Shown in pieces: positions 1 through 10,600 of a stretch of DNA of 64,000 nt. The translations under genes and the position numbers were made by a program. Each line of letters begins with the position of its first letter. Position 1 is the stretch's first letter. This stretch comes from Aquilaria yunnanensis (taxonomy: Eukaryota > Streptophyta > Magnoliopsida > Malvales > Thymelaeaceae): NCBI GenBank assembly GCA_039654915.1, contig CM077598.1, forward strand, positions 74,304,041-74,368,040. Reading direction: 5' to 3'. The notes beneath the pieces are model-generated. The model saw only the letters and a program-made list of their open reading frames with translations. It had not been told where the DNA came from and did not search any database.

Positions 1-2351
1 CCTATTCGGGTAGATTGTCCTGGGACAAGATCTACTACCTCCATTTCTGCTTCTGCGGGATCTCTTTCTTTGCCTTTCTCCTGCGCCTTTGCCTCCACTA
101 TTTGTGTAGAGTTGTCTGCCGGAGCCTTTCGTGCTTTTACAAACACCTTTCTTACCTCGGCTTGGTCGATAAAGACCTCTGCATCTCCATCCTTGGTGGC
201 GAATGTGACAGTCAAGTACTTCACATCGGGGCGAATGTGCAGGTTCCCCTGAGTCTTCCTTCCAAGGATGGCGTTGTACGAAGACGGGACCTCCATGACG
301 ATGAATCTTGCCATTGTGGACGCGTACAACTCAGCCGCTCCGTCTACCGAAGTGCCTTTTATCATTAAAGGGAGGTCGATCCATCCGAGGACGGGTAGTT
401 CCGATGGTCCAACGCCGAAGGTGGGCGTGGTGACAGGTTTAAGTTCGCTGCTGGAGATGCCCAAGCTCGGTAGTAAGTGCGAGAACAGGACGTCAGTATT
501 TGAGCCATCATCGAGCAACACTCTTTTGACGTCCCAGTTCCCTATTCTCGCCATTATCAGCAGCGGGTCGTCGTGGGGGAAGACGACGGTGGAGCCATCT
601 TTGCGATCCAATTTCTTTGATGGACTTTGATACTCCATAACCGCAATTTCTCTGGCCTTCCGCTTTCTTTCCAAGGATGGGAGCCCCGTGGTAATTGTTT
701 GGATGACCCCTACTGGATGTGGAAGGCGCCTTTTTGGACTTCTGTTTCTCCGCCTGTCTGAGTCATAGTCCTCGTTTTCGGCCCTCTCTTCCTCCTCTTT
801 TCTGCCTTTTGGGGAGGGCATCCGCAGGTATTTGCAAAGCTGGCCCTGTTTGATCAGCGACTCTATGTACTTCTTCAGCTGGAAGCAGTCTTCGGTGTCA
901 TGACCGTGGTCGGGATGAAACTGGCAGAACTTCTTGGCATTCTTCTTATTATCGGCGGCCATGGCCTTTGGCCGCCGAATCTGCGTCCCTTGCCTTTCCA
1001 GCGCCATGAGAATGTTGGTCCGTGTCGTGCTCAAGGGTGTGAAACTTTGAGGTTTCTTTCCTCGCATTCGCCGTGGTCGACCTGTGTGTTCAGAAAGATG
1101 CCGAGCTTGCTGGCTGGACCCTTCGGCGCGGTGATGATCAGACTTCGGCCCCGCCATCCTCAATTCCTCGGCTGTCATGTGCTGCTCTGCCCTTCGGTAA
1201 AATTCTCCGAGGGTCTCCGGGGGGTCCTTTGAGAACTCGTAGAACAGCTGTGAGTCACGCCGAAGGCCCCGTGTCATAGCGAGGATGCGGATTTCGGGCC
1301 GGAAGTCCGGGACGCTGAGTGCTTCCCTGTTGAATCGTTCGACATAGTCTCGGATCGTCTCTCCGTTTCTCTGCTCTATGTCGAACATCTGCACAAGCAT
1401 TTTGGCCGTCGGCCTGCTCCCAATGAACTGCTGGGTAAAGGCTGTGGACAACTCCTGAAACTCAGTGATAGTCCCTGGGGGCAAAGAATTGTACCATGCT
1501 GTTGCTGGGCCCGTGAGGGTGACTTCAAAGCATTTGCACATGGTAGCGTCATCAGCTCCGTGCATTATCATGCTCCGCCTGTACTTCGTCAGATGGGCCT
1601 GTGGATCAGTCCGGCCATCATAGATCTCCAGCCTAGGCACTCTGAAGTCGCCTGGCATAGCTGCCTCAACGACGGTGCGAATAAACGGGGAACCATCTTC
1701 GCATAATGCCCCCGACAGCCTGTCCCAAACGGGTTTTCTGGTCATTTGCTTCTTCACTCTGTCCAGCCGTGCCAATATCCTTTCCATAAGCGCAGTGGCG
1801 CTAGGACCATTTTCTCGGGAGGGAGATCGACGGCGCCTTTTCGGGGAGCGAGTTCGGCGCGGAGGGGTCAGGGACCTCGCCTCGGGCGACGAACTGCTTC
1901 GCTGTGAGACTCTCGGTCGCTTGGACCCGGTTTGTCCCACAGGCCATTTCCCGAGGGCTATATCTTCTATGGATGATTCTCCGCGAGGCTCTCCACTTCC
2001 TGAACTGCGGTGTGTAGACTTGGGGCTTCTCTCCCGAGGGCGTGCTGATGATGAGGGTTTCTGGGCCCGTGACTGCTGTGGCAATCTTTGGTCGATCTGC
2101 TGAGTCATTTCAGCAACGACCGAGCGCTGAAAGTCCCTCAAGAAGCTCATGGTGATTACCAGAGGGCGGTCCTCCTCGGGCGTAGAAGTCTCTGGGAGTG
2201 TCTGCTCAGCAGCCGGTTGTATCTCAGGCGTGGACGAGGACCTTGGGAGTCCCTTGTCCTTAGAACGCCGAGTCTCAACGACGGCAATCTGCGAGCGGGT
2301 TCCCACAGACGGCGCCAAATGATGGCCTAAGGCCTCATCGTTGTGAGTCAT
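1..2351 (-). CDS. E0 gag-protease, partial, open frame
   Basis: Read from the ATG at 2351, I found no stop to the window edge (783 codons). Gag is the structural protein that packages element RNA, and the aspartic protease cleaves the polyprotein. In order there is an N-terminal segment spanning the LTR end and PBS (residues 1-20), an Arg/Ser/Pro-rich linker, a capsid-like block containing the retrotransposon-gag signature of the Tat family, a C-x2-H-x4-H-x4-C zinc knuckle (about 930-890) and the protease motif LLDDGSN (about 520-490). RT and integrase lie off-window. Most other gag copies here carry stops or shifts, so this one could come from a functional element, which the missing remainder would decide. 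The start is the first AUG in the LTR leader and is conserved in E1, E3-E7. Confidence 0.85.
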   Translation of the reverse strand, partial: MTHNDEALGHHLAPSVGTRSQIAVVETRRSKDKGLPRSSSTPEIQPAAEQTLPETSTPEEDRPLVITMSFLRDFQRSVVAEMTQQIDQRLPQQSRAQKPSSSARPRERSPKSTHRSSGSGEPRGESSIEDIALGKWPVGQTGSKRPRVSQRSSSSPEARSLTPPRRTRSPKRRRRSPSRENGPSATALMERILARLDRVKKQMTRKPVWDRLSGALCEDGSPFIRTVVEAAMPGDFRVPRLEIYDGRTDPQAHLTKYRRSMIMHGADDATMCKCFEVTLTGPATAWYNSLPPGTITEFQELSTAFTQQFIGSRPTAKMLVQMFDIEQRNGETIRDYVERFNREALSVPDFRPEIRILAMTRGLRRDSQLFYEFSKDPPETLGEFYRRAEQHMTAEELRMAGPKSDHHRAEGSSQQARHLSEHTGRPRRMRGKKPQSFTPLSTTRTNILMALERQGTQIRRPKAMAADNKKNAKKFCQFHPDHGHDTEDCFQLKKYIESLIKQGQLCKYLRMPSPKGRKEEEERAENEDYDSDRRRNRSPKRRLPHPVGVIQTITTGLPSLERKRKAREIAVMEYQSPSKKLDRKDGSTVVFPHDDPLLIMARIGNWDVKRVLLDDGSNTDVLFSHLLPSLGISSSELKPVTTPTFGVGPSELPVLGWIDLPLMIKGTSVDGAAELYASTMARFIVMEVPSSYNAILGRKTQGNLHIRPDVKYLTVTFATKDGDAEVFIDQAEVRKVFVKARKAPADNSTQIVEAKAQEKGKERDPAEAEMEVVDLVPGQSTRI

Positions 2352-3186
2352 GATGACTGTTGAGGAGACTTCTAGGAGGAAGAACGCCTGGAAGGTGGAT
2401 CGCCCCAAGGAGAGTACCTGAAAAGCTGGTAAACAGGGTTAGGAGGCCCCCGGAGTGTTTTTCCAGGGGGGGAGCCTCTGACGCCCAAGTCAGTGGTGGC
2501 CGGAAGAAGGAGAAAGTCACTAGCTCAAAGAGAAAGGCAGAAAAGTCTCGCCTGGTATTTTCTCAGGGTGTGGGAGCTGTATATCCGGCCTGCCAACCTC
2601 CTGTCAAGTATTTATTTCCTGTATATATAGGAATACCTAGCCCGTTCAGATCATGACACGTGTGCGGTCGGATGCTCCTGAACGTCTGGGCGTAGGGGAC
2701 AGATAGTTGGTAACTAGATGGCCTCGAGCCTTGTGCTGAGACGGGCCATGATATGATTCTGATGGCGTCTGCGCGTCAGGGCGACTTTTTACGTCTGTGG
2801 TGGGACGTGTCAGAGGCTTCCTTAAATGCTTCCTTAAATGCGCCTGCCGTACTCCCGAGGTCCCTGGGCGAGGTCATCCTCTAGTTCGGACAGAGCCTCT
2901 TCGGGAAGCCTACCCTCAGTTCGGGGGTTCCCAGTTCCAGGGGGTTCCGCCTTCGGGGATATCATATTCGGGCAGCAATGTCTGGTGCCACTTTTCCGAA
3001 GGCGCGCTGTTCACAACCTTGGGGGGCGAATGGAGTCCTCAAGTTTTACTGGCGTGCCGAGGCTCGGAGCTCTCAGGCTATCTCCCGAGGTGCATGATTC
3101 CACCTATTCCCGGGAAGCGCCAGTTCTTCTGGCCATTGTTGTGGCAGGGTATTCGGCCAGATTGAGGCGATAGCCTTTGGCTATCA
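2320..3186 (-). repeat. E0 5' LTR (867 bp)
   Basis: In element orientation it starts TGATAGCCAAAGGCTA and ends GGCCATCA, followed by two bases and the PBS. A TATA-type promoter lies near 2625. The sequence ACACGTG, a G-box core, lies upstream near 2657. The gag ATG lies 32 bases before the LTR end. Confidence 0.9.
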
Positions 3187-3948
3187 CAAGTGCCTTGCCT
3201 GTTTTGTGTTTTCTCAGAGGCAGGAAAATGCCCATCCTTTGCCCAGTCCCATTTCCTAGTATTTATAGGAGTAGTTGGTCCGTTCAGATCATGACACGTG
3301 TTCGGTCGGATTTGGTCTGTACTTTTGGACCTAGGGGACAGGCAGCCGTTTGCAGCCTCCTTTAGCCCTGGACCCGGACAGGTTGTGTCAGGACTGGGGG
3401 GGGCTGCGGCATGTTAGTTCACCGTTCAGATGTGACGTGTAGGGCTTTTGGGCGACATGTCAGAGGCTCCTTAAATGCTCATACCGTACTCCCGAGGTCC
3501 CATGGGCGAGGTCGCCCTTCGGTGCGTGCACCCTCTTCAGATTCTATCCGTCCCTCGGTGTGAGCACCTCCTTCGGGATCTATCCCATAGTTCTGGGAGC
3601 TCCCTTGATGAACACCTTCTTCGGGACTCACACCCATAGTTAGGGGATTCCCTTGTTTAGGTGTTTCTTGTTCAGGGAAGATCCTCTTCGGGGCCTCTGC
3701 CTTCGGGGAGATTCTTCCTTGCTTCAGAGAGATGGCTCTCTTACCCGAAGACGGTCAGTCTGGCCCCTCGATGGAGACGGTGTTGTCCTCGGAATTCCTG
3801 ACGAGCTAACTGAAGTCTCGAGCTCATAGTGTTTGACTTCGCACCTTCCGAGGTCAGTAAAAAGATCCTCTCTTGGGTGACGTCAGACTCCTCGGCCAAT
3901 ATTCTGGCAGGGAGTTACTACCGAGGAGGCAATAGCCTTTGGCTATCA
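3187..3948 (-). repeat. E1 3' LTR, partial (762 of about 973 bp)
   Basis: It matches 27946-28707 base for base over long stretches, with scattered substitutions. It ends in GGCTATCA at 3941-3948 on the plus strand. The missing part lies left of E0, outside the window. Carries a TATTTATA (minus-strand TATAAATA) near 3260. Confidence 0.93.
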
Positions 3949-3961
3949 CAGGCCCCCCTCC
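3949..3961 (-). other. E1 polypurine tract
   Basis: On the minus strand GGAGGGGGGCCTG directly precedes the LTR start TGATAGCC. This is where plus-strand DNA synthesis would be primed. The same arrangement is at 13919-13931 in E2 and 53936-53947 in E4. Confidence 0.85.
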
Positions 3962-4775
3962 GAAAAGCCGAAGTGAGAAACTTCGGTTCATCGGTTTTCG
4001 GGTCCTGTGGTTGTGATATCTGCGCCAAAGACGCCTTCTTCTGCCTGAAGTGATGGGCAGGCCTTTTTGCGTCCTCGAGGCGCGAGAAGATAGGCTGTCC
4101 CTGTGTCGAAGATACACCTTCCGCCCGAACTTAGAGGCTGTCTCTTGGTGTCCTCGTGGCGAGGGAAAATAGGATAACCTTGTACCGAAGATAGACCTTT
4201 TGCCCGAAGTCACAGGCTGTCTCTTGGTGTCTTCGAGGTAACCTACTTTTTTGCCTTTATAGGTCTGCTCATGCGTCGCGTCCTGTGTCCAGCAGAGTCA
4301 GTCTAGGGCGGCGCCTCTAGACCAAATGGTGTTAGAGGGCATGCTCGACGTGATGGACGACACGTGGCACGTTTGCTGCGCGATGACCGACACATGGCAC
4401 ACTATTATTGGGTGGGAATGCGCTGAGTACGGTAGGCGCGACTTTTCAGGCGCAGTTAGCAGTTATGGCGACGCTTCGCCTTCCGAGGGGTACTATTGAC
4501 GACGGTTCACCTGGCCTTCTCGGCCTATATATACCAGCCCTGTCATAACCCTATTTTTGCTTCTGCTTTTGCTTTCTTCTGCCTTCTAATTCTCTCCCAA
4601 TTTTCTGCGGCGGTTCTCCTTTTTCAGGCATTTTTCCGACCACTTTTCACGACGGCTTCCAGAAATCCAGACTCCGGCAAGACTTTTGGTGGGTTTTAGT
4701 CCTTTTGCTTTTTCAAAGCTTCTTCTTTGTTTTTCTCGAATTCATTTTTCTTGTTTTTCCGAACTCGTTTTCATC
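3962..4775 (+). promoter_or_regulatory. Promoter and leader of the E1 antisense gene
   Basis: Between the PPT and the first ATG there is no coding frame of note. A G-box within ACACGTGGC lies at 4360-4368 and a TATATATA box at 4526-4533. The roughly 220 bases after the expected start site are pyrimidine-rich with no ATG before 4776. The same order (G-box, about 110-170 bp, TATA, ATG-free leader, ATG) recurs in E2 (14322, 14458, 14726) and, on the other strand, in E4 (53568, 53430, 53174). That conservation is the evidence for an independent promoter just inside the 3' LTR. Confidence 0.7.
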
Positions 4776-7220
4776 ATGCCTGTTCCCGAGAGTTGGCAAC
4801 CTCTTCTTTCTCACCCTTGCTGCACTACTCCGGCAAAACTACCGAAGTGGAAGAAAAAGTTTTTCTTACCCTCTTACTCTATGACGAGGTTACCCCGTCC
4901 TGACCAATTTCCTTTTTCCAACCGAAGTGATGAAATCACCATTTTCCGAGCTCAACTGAAGGCCGGACTTCGGTATCCCCCCCCGGAGATGGTTAGCGCG
5001 TTCTGCAACTTCCATGGCATTGCCGTTAACCAACTCCCACCAAACTCGTATTGCTATTTCAACGCCTTCCTCTGTATGTGCGGGGTTTTCAAAATAAAAC
5101 CTCACTTTGTAGTTTTTCTTCAGTACTACAAGCTCTTCGTGGTCCCGAAGGGTGGCTTCTACTTTATGCTACCTCGGGGATCCGGGAGCAAAAAGTATAC
5201 GTTCACCTTCGCCACCAAAGACAGCTGGCGAGGGTGGCAACAAAAATTCTTTTTCCTGAAGAAGTCGGAGGCTTGGTCGCACGTCCCGACCAAGTGGGCT
5301 CAGGGGAGGCTCAAGATGGATGTTGTTGACCCGAAGATACTGCTAGACGCCGACGTAGCACCTATCTTTGAGGACTTCGACAGGCGCATCCGGGCCGTCT
5401 CTGACTGGGCTGTCGAGGTCTCTCCTCGTGCCCTTTACCCCTTTCCGATCAACTGGAGGCTCATGACCGAAGAGGTCCTTCGGGAACCCAAGGTGGTAAA
5501 GGAGCATGTGACAGACCTCAACATGCCGAAACCGGCTTCTTCGGGGAAGGACTCCTGGCTCGTGAAACTCCTTCGGGGGAAAGAGACTTATGAGTCTTTT
5601 TACGGGAGTAAGTTATTTTCTCATTTTTTTCTTCATAACTTCATCTTGGACTTACACTGATCTTCTTTTTCTTTTTTCAGAGATGGGCGACGACGCAGCT
5701 GCCTTCTACAAGGCTTTTTTTACCGGGCAGGCGGAGAGGGGCGAACAGACAAATAAGGCCGCCTCTCGGAGGGGGAAGCAGACTTCGGCCGGCCCTCCTC
5801 CCAAACGGGCAAAGAAAGCTGCTCCTTCCTCTCTTCCGCAAATTCTGGAGGAGGTTGGCGAGGAGCCCGAAGACCCTGCTGCCCCTTTGCCCGAGGTTCC
5901 TTCTGTCGATGTCCCTTCTTCCGACATCCTTCCTCAAAGCCCCACGCCTTCGCATGCTCTTCTGGAGGGCGATGGGGAGGAGACCCCTTTTGCCGAGGAA
6001 TGTCGCCAAATAAGAGGCAAGGGGATCTCTACTGAGGCGACGTCGATTCTTGACGACGATGTTACCGAGGTGCCAGCAGGTTTGTATTTTGTCGAAGAGC
6101 CTTTTTTCTCTTGTAAATCCTTAACAGTTTTCTGGCCTTAACCAATTTTTCTGCTTTGTTGTGCAGCGGAAGTGGCCGCTCCTGACTGGGTTGCCGAACA
6201 CGCCCGCAAGAGGGCCCTTCGGGATGCCAAAGTCCCAGCAGGGAAAGTTCCGAAGAAGCCCTTCTGGACGTTCACGGAGGACATGAATATGTACTCCGAG
6301 GACTGTCCCGAGATGGCCAAGCAGATGTGCAAAGGGGTGTTTACTGAGGCCTCTCACAAGGCCCTTACGGAGGCTTACCCAAGCGACATCTCTTTGGCCG
6401 CCAAACTCACTGAACATGCCACCCAGGTACGCTTCACTGTTTCCTTAGTGCCAATTTTGCCTCTGCTTTTTACTTAGCATCATTTTCCCTTTGTTTGCTT
6501 TTCTTGCAGCTGATGGGGTATGCCGGGTTGCTCCGTGTTCGGGTGGCGCGAGAGTCAGAAAGGAGGGCGTCACTCTGGGACCTTTACACCAAGACGAAGG
6601 CCCAGTGTTCGGCGTTGGCTGCCGACAATGCTCAGCTGAAGCAGTCTTCAGAGAAGGAAATTGCTGACCTTCGGGAGGGGTTCATAAAAGTGAAAGAGGA
6701 ACTTGAGAAAGGCACCTCCCAGAAACTTTCCGACATCGGCTCTCGGATGGCGGAGCTGACTTCGATCGTAGAAGCGATTCAAAAGGATAAGTCAGAAAGT
6801 GACGCAATCCTTGCGAAGACGCTCGGGGAAAAGGCCCAGCTCGAAGCCGTGGTCGCATCTCTGAAGAAGCCTTCAGAAGAGAAGAAGAAGATGAAGTCAT
6901 TGAAGAGAAAGCTCAAGGATCTGGAGAAGGATTACGCGGATCTGGAGAAGGACTATGCAGATTTGGCGGTCAAGAAGCGGGAGTCCGATGATATGACGAA
7001 GTTGGGCTTTCAAGACGGCTTCTGTCTTGTTCGGCACCAAATTCTGCAGACGTTCCCAGATTTTGACCTCTCCTTCCTGGAAGGCATGAACATCCCCAAG
7101 GAGCCTCGGTGGACTTGGTCCAGGATCGAGCACTTAAAACTGCCTCCTTCTCTCGCGGCGCCTAAGGCTACCTACAAAAGCACAGAGGCTGGCAGTTCTC
7201 AAGACGCTGAGGTTCCTTAG
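4776..7220 (+). CDS. E1 antisense accessory gene: Transposase_28-like protein, four exons, intact
   Basis: Exons are 4776-5607, 5681-6079, 6167-6426 and 6510-7220, totalling 2202 nt (733 codons plus stop). Every intron (73, 87, 83 nt) has GT-AG ends and joins the frame exactly. Residues about 60-170 (exon 1) resemble the plant Transposase_28 family, 'putative gypsy type transposon', with the RYPPP, QLPPNS and KGGFYF blocks. Exon 2 is Pro/Glu-rich with a basic PKRAKK patch that could be a nuclear signal. Exon 4 has a heptad-rich coiled coil (about 530-655) and a conserved block starting GFQDGF (about 663). It lies on the strand opposite to gag-pol and converges on pol. Its biochemical role is unknown and no transposase activity is implied by the family name. 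It is open although E1's pol carries five stops. Confidence 0.85.
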
Positions 7221-7612
7221 TTTGTACTAGGGCCTTTTGTCGTCATTTTCTTCTTCTTTTTTGTAGTCTTTCGGCAACTTTCTTCTCTGTAAGCACTCTT
7301 TGGCTCAATAGATAAAAATTTGGCTAAGTATTTTTGCCAGATTCCTTTGTTTCCCACTGTCCCGAACATAATTCGCTCGAGAGACTTCGGAAAACCATAC
7401 TTTTGCTTTCCTTTGTCCCGAACATATTCGCTCAAGAGACTTCGAAAAACCTTACTTTTTCTTTCCTCTGTCCCGAACATATTCGCTCAAGAGACTTCGG
7501 AAAAACTTACTTTTGCTTTCCTCGGCGATTGCTTTCGGGAGACTCTTGTTCAGAACTTTTTATTTAGACAAATTTGTCCAACTTGTGCAATACAACTTTC
7601 CCACCAAACTTT
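7221..7612. repeat. E1 intergenic tandem repeats between convergent genes
   Basis: At least three units of 55-56 bp start at 7361, 7417 and 7472. The core is CCCGAACATATTCGCTCAAG followed by AGACTTCGG. CCGAA and TTCGG at the two ends of each core are inverted, so a unit can form a short hairpin. The rest of the interval is T-rich and noncoding. Tat elements are known for hypervariable tandem repeats between pol and the 3' LTR. Confidence 0.85.
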
Positions 7613-10600
7613 TTAGGCATAGAATTTTTTCAAGGCCTTTGAGTGCCAAGTATTTTTTAATTCTATGCCTTCGGCATCACCGAGCTTATAAACTCCTTTT
7701 CGTACTTCGCCAAGTACCAGGTAGGGTCCTTCCCAATTTACGCGAAGTACCCCGTGGGACGGCTTTCGGGGTGCAAATTCAGCCTTTCGAAGAATGAGAT
7801 CTCCCTTCTTTATTCCTTTTGGCCTGGCGCGTAGGTTTATGGCTGCTGCCACTCTTTGCTGGAAAGCTTTTCTTCTCAGCTCGGCTACTTCTCTGTGTTC
7901 GCTGATGAGGTCGAGCTTGGTTCTCAGGCTGAGGTCATTTCCTTTTTCATCGAACACTTGGAGTCGTATTCATGGTTGTACTACTTCGACAGGGATGATG
8001 GCCTCTGTACCGAAAATGAGTGAAAAAGGCGTTTCCCCTGTGGCTCTTCGGGGTGTTGTTCGGTAGCTCCATTACACGCTTTGGAGTTCTCCTGGCCATT
8101 TCCCTTTTGCTTCTCCCAATCTCTTTTTCAGACCATCTTTTATGGTCCTGTTAGATACTTCCACCTGCCCATTACTTTGGGGGTGAGCTACTGGGGCGAA
8201 GTGCCTTTTTGTCCCGAGGTCGCTAATGAACTCTTGGAATCCTTTGTCTATGAACTGGGATCCATTGTCCGCTACGAGCACCCTCGGTATGCCAAATCTG
8301 CATATGATGTTTTTCCATACGAACTTCTGCACCTCTTTTGCTGAGATAGTTGTCAGAGGTTCTGCCTCGACCCACTTAGAGAAATAGTCTACTGCTACTA
8401 CGCAAAACTTTACGCCTCCAGGCGCCGTTGGGAGTGGCCCAATGAGATCTATGCCCCAAACTGCGAAGGGCCAAGGATAGTCTGCCAAAGTCACGAACTC
8501 CGAGGGTGTTCTTTGGATGTTCGCATGTCTCTAGCAACTACCACATTTCCGGACGAACTGCTTGGCGTCCTTTCTCAGGGTAGGCCAGAAGTATCCTTGG
8601 CGAAGTATCACCGCTGCCAGGGCGTCGGTTCCGATGTGCGAACCACAGGCACCTTCGTGAACTTCTTCGAGGATCATTTCAGTATCCTCTTCACTAACAC
8701 ACCTCTGTAGTGGATTTGCATATCCTTGCCGATATAGTTCTTCTCCAATTAAGAAGAAACGTCCGGAGCGCCTTCGCACTTTTGCGGCTTTACTGGGGTC
8801 TTCGGGGAGTGTGTTGGTTGTGAGATACATTTTGATTGGTTCTTTCCATCCTTTCCCCGAGGTCTCTATGCTTAGCACCGCGATGCTGGGGTGGCTTAGC
8901 ACTTCGGTGCAAGTTTTGGACTTCGCCAAACAGTCTGCCTCAGCATTTTCTCTTCGGGGTACGTTCTCGATTTTCACGACGTCGAACTCCTGAATAAGCT
9001 TTGTTACCAACTCATGGTATTTCGCCAAGGTCGGGTCTTTCGCACCATAGTCCCCTGCCATTTGCCGGACCACCAGCTGGGAATCACTATGGGCTTTCAA
9101 GTTTCTCACGCCAATTTTTCTGGCCCGGCGTAATCCTGCTATGAGGGCCTCATACTCGGCCATATTGTTGGTGGTGTTGAAACTGAACTTGATGGCCTTC
9201 ATTACTTCTAGGCCTTCGGGGCCTCTGATAATCACTCCAGCTCCCTAGTGTTCGGATCCTGAGGCCCCGTCAACATATAACGTCCATTCTGGCTCGTCTT
9301 CGCCCGAAAACGAATGTCCCTCCTCGGTGTTTGGTACTTCGGTGATGAAGTCTGCCAAAGCTTGAGCTTTTATAGCTTTTCGGGGTTCATACGTGATGTC
9401 ATGTTCGCTAAGCTCTATACACCACTTGGAAAGCCTTCCCGAGTGATCAAATTTCCTCATAACATCCCGTAGAGGCAGGGTACTTCGGACGATAATGGGG
9501 TGAGCCTGAAAGTATGGCCGTAGCCTTCTCCCTGCAAGCACTAAGGCATATATAGCTTTTTGAAGCAAAGGACACCTGACTTCGGCGCCATGCAGGGACT
9601 TGCTGACATAGTAGACCGGCCATTGCTTTGGCCCTTCTTCTTTCACGAGGACCGAGCTCACAGCTTTTTTTGTGACGGCGAGGTATAATACGAGGGGCTC
9701 TCCCTCCCGAGGTTGCCGTAGAGTCGGCAGGCTGGCCAAGTAGACTTTGAGTTCTTCCCAGGCTTTTTGGCAATCTTCATCCCAAGGATGACCATTCCTT
9801 CCGAGGTCACCTTCCATCTTTGCTGCCTTTGTGAGGACTTTGAAGAAGGGTCGACACCTATCTCCGTACCTGGAAATAAACCTGCTCAGAGAGGTTATTC
9901 TTCCAGTGAGTCTTTGCACGTCTTTGATTGTGGCAAGAGTTCAGAATTCAAGCAGAGCCTTAATCTTCTCGGGGTTAGCATCGATGCCTCTTTCGGATAC
10001 CATGTACCCAAGGAACTTTCCCGAGGTCACCCCGAAGATGCATTTCTCAGGATTAAGGCGGATCCTGAAGGCTCTGAGTTTTTGGAAGGTTTCCTCTAAA
10101 TCTGCAACGTGGTAACCAGGCAGTTTGCTTTTGACTATCATATCATCAATATACACCTCCATGTTCCTCCCCATTTGGTCTTTGAAGACTTTGTTCATCA
10201 GCCTCTGGTAGGTGGCTCCTGCATTCTTGAGCCCGAAGGGCATCCTAATATAGCAATATGTTCCTCCCTCGGTGATGAAGGCAGTTTTCTCTTCATCTTC
10301 GGGGTCCATCCTTATCTGATGGTAGCCACTGAAAGCATCCAGGAAACTTAGGAGCCCGTACTCGGCAGTTGAGTCTACCAGTTCGTCTATTGGCGGAAGA
10401 GGATATGAATCTTTTGGGCAGGCATCGTTCAAATTTCTGAAGTCGATGCACATCCGGAGCTTACTACTTCCTTCTTTTGTGGCAATTACCACGTTGCTTA
10501 GCCATTCGGGGTAGTTTACGTCACGGATAACGCTAGCGTCTATCAGACGCTGGACTTCGGTCTTGATGAAGTCACTTTTGTGAGCTGAAATGCTCCGTTT

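Larger units (their letters stand above)
1..3186 (-). mobile_element. E0: 5' end of a Tat-lineage Ty3/gypsy retrotransposon, cut by the left edge
   Basis: This is a minus-strand element made of a 5' LTR (2320-3186), a PBS (2300-2317) and a gag-protease frame running off the window. It is inserted in the 3' LTR of E1. The E1 LTR sequence resumes at 3187 with CAAGT, matching 27946 in the intact E1 5' LTR, so CAAGT is the expected target duplication, with its partner off-window. The uninterrupted frame and a complete LTR inside another element's LTR make it one of the youngest insertions here. Confidence 0.92.

Noticed and set aside
268..630. Plus-strand frames of 60-180 codons across 1-2650, 8500-11600, 23000-26000 and 30000-33300
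   Set aside because: They are shadows of the minus-strand gag-pol frames, mirror the family conservation and have no independent support.
7361..7520. Regular repeats that could suggest a CRISPR-like array
   Set aside because: Repeats are degenerate and contiguous with similar spacers, inside a plant retrotransposon and present in every copy; no cas genes.
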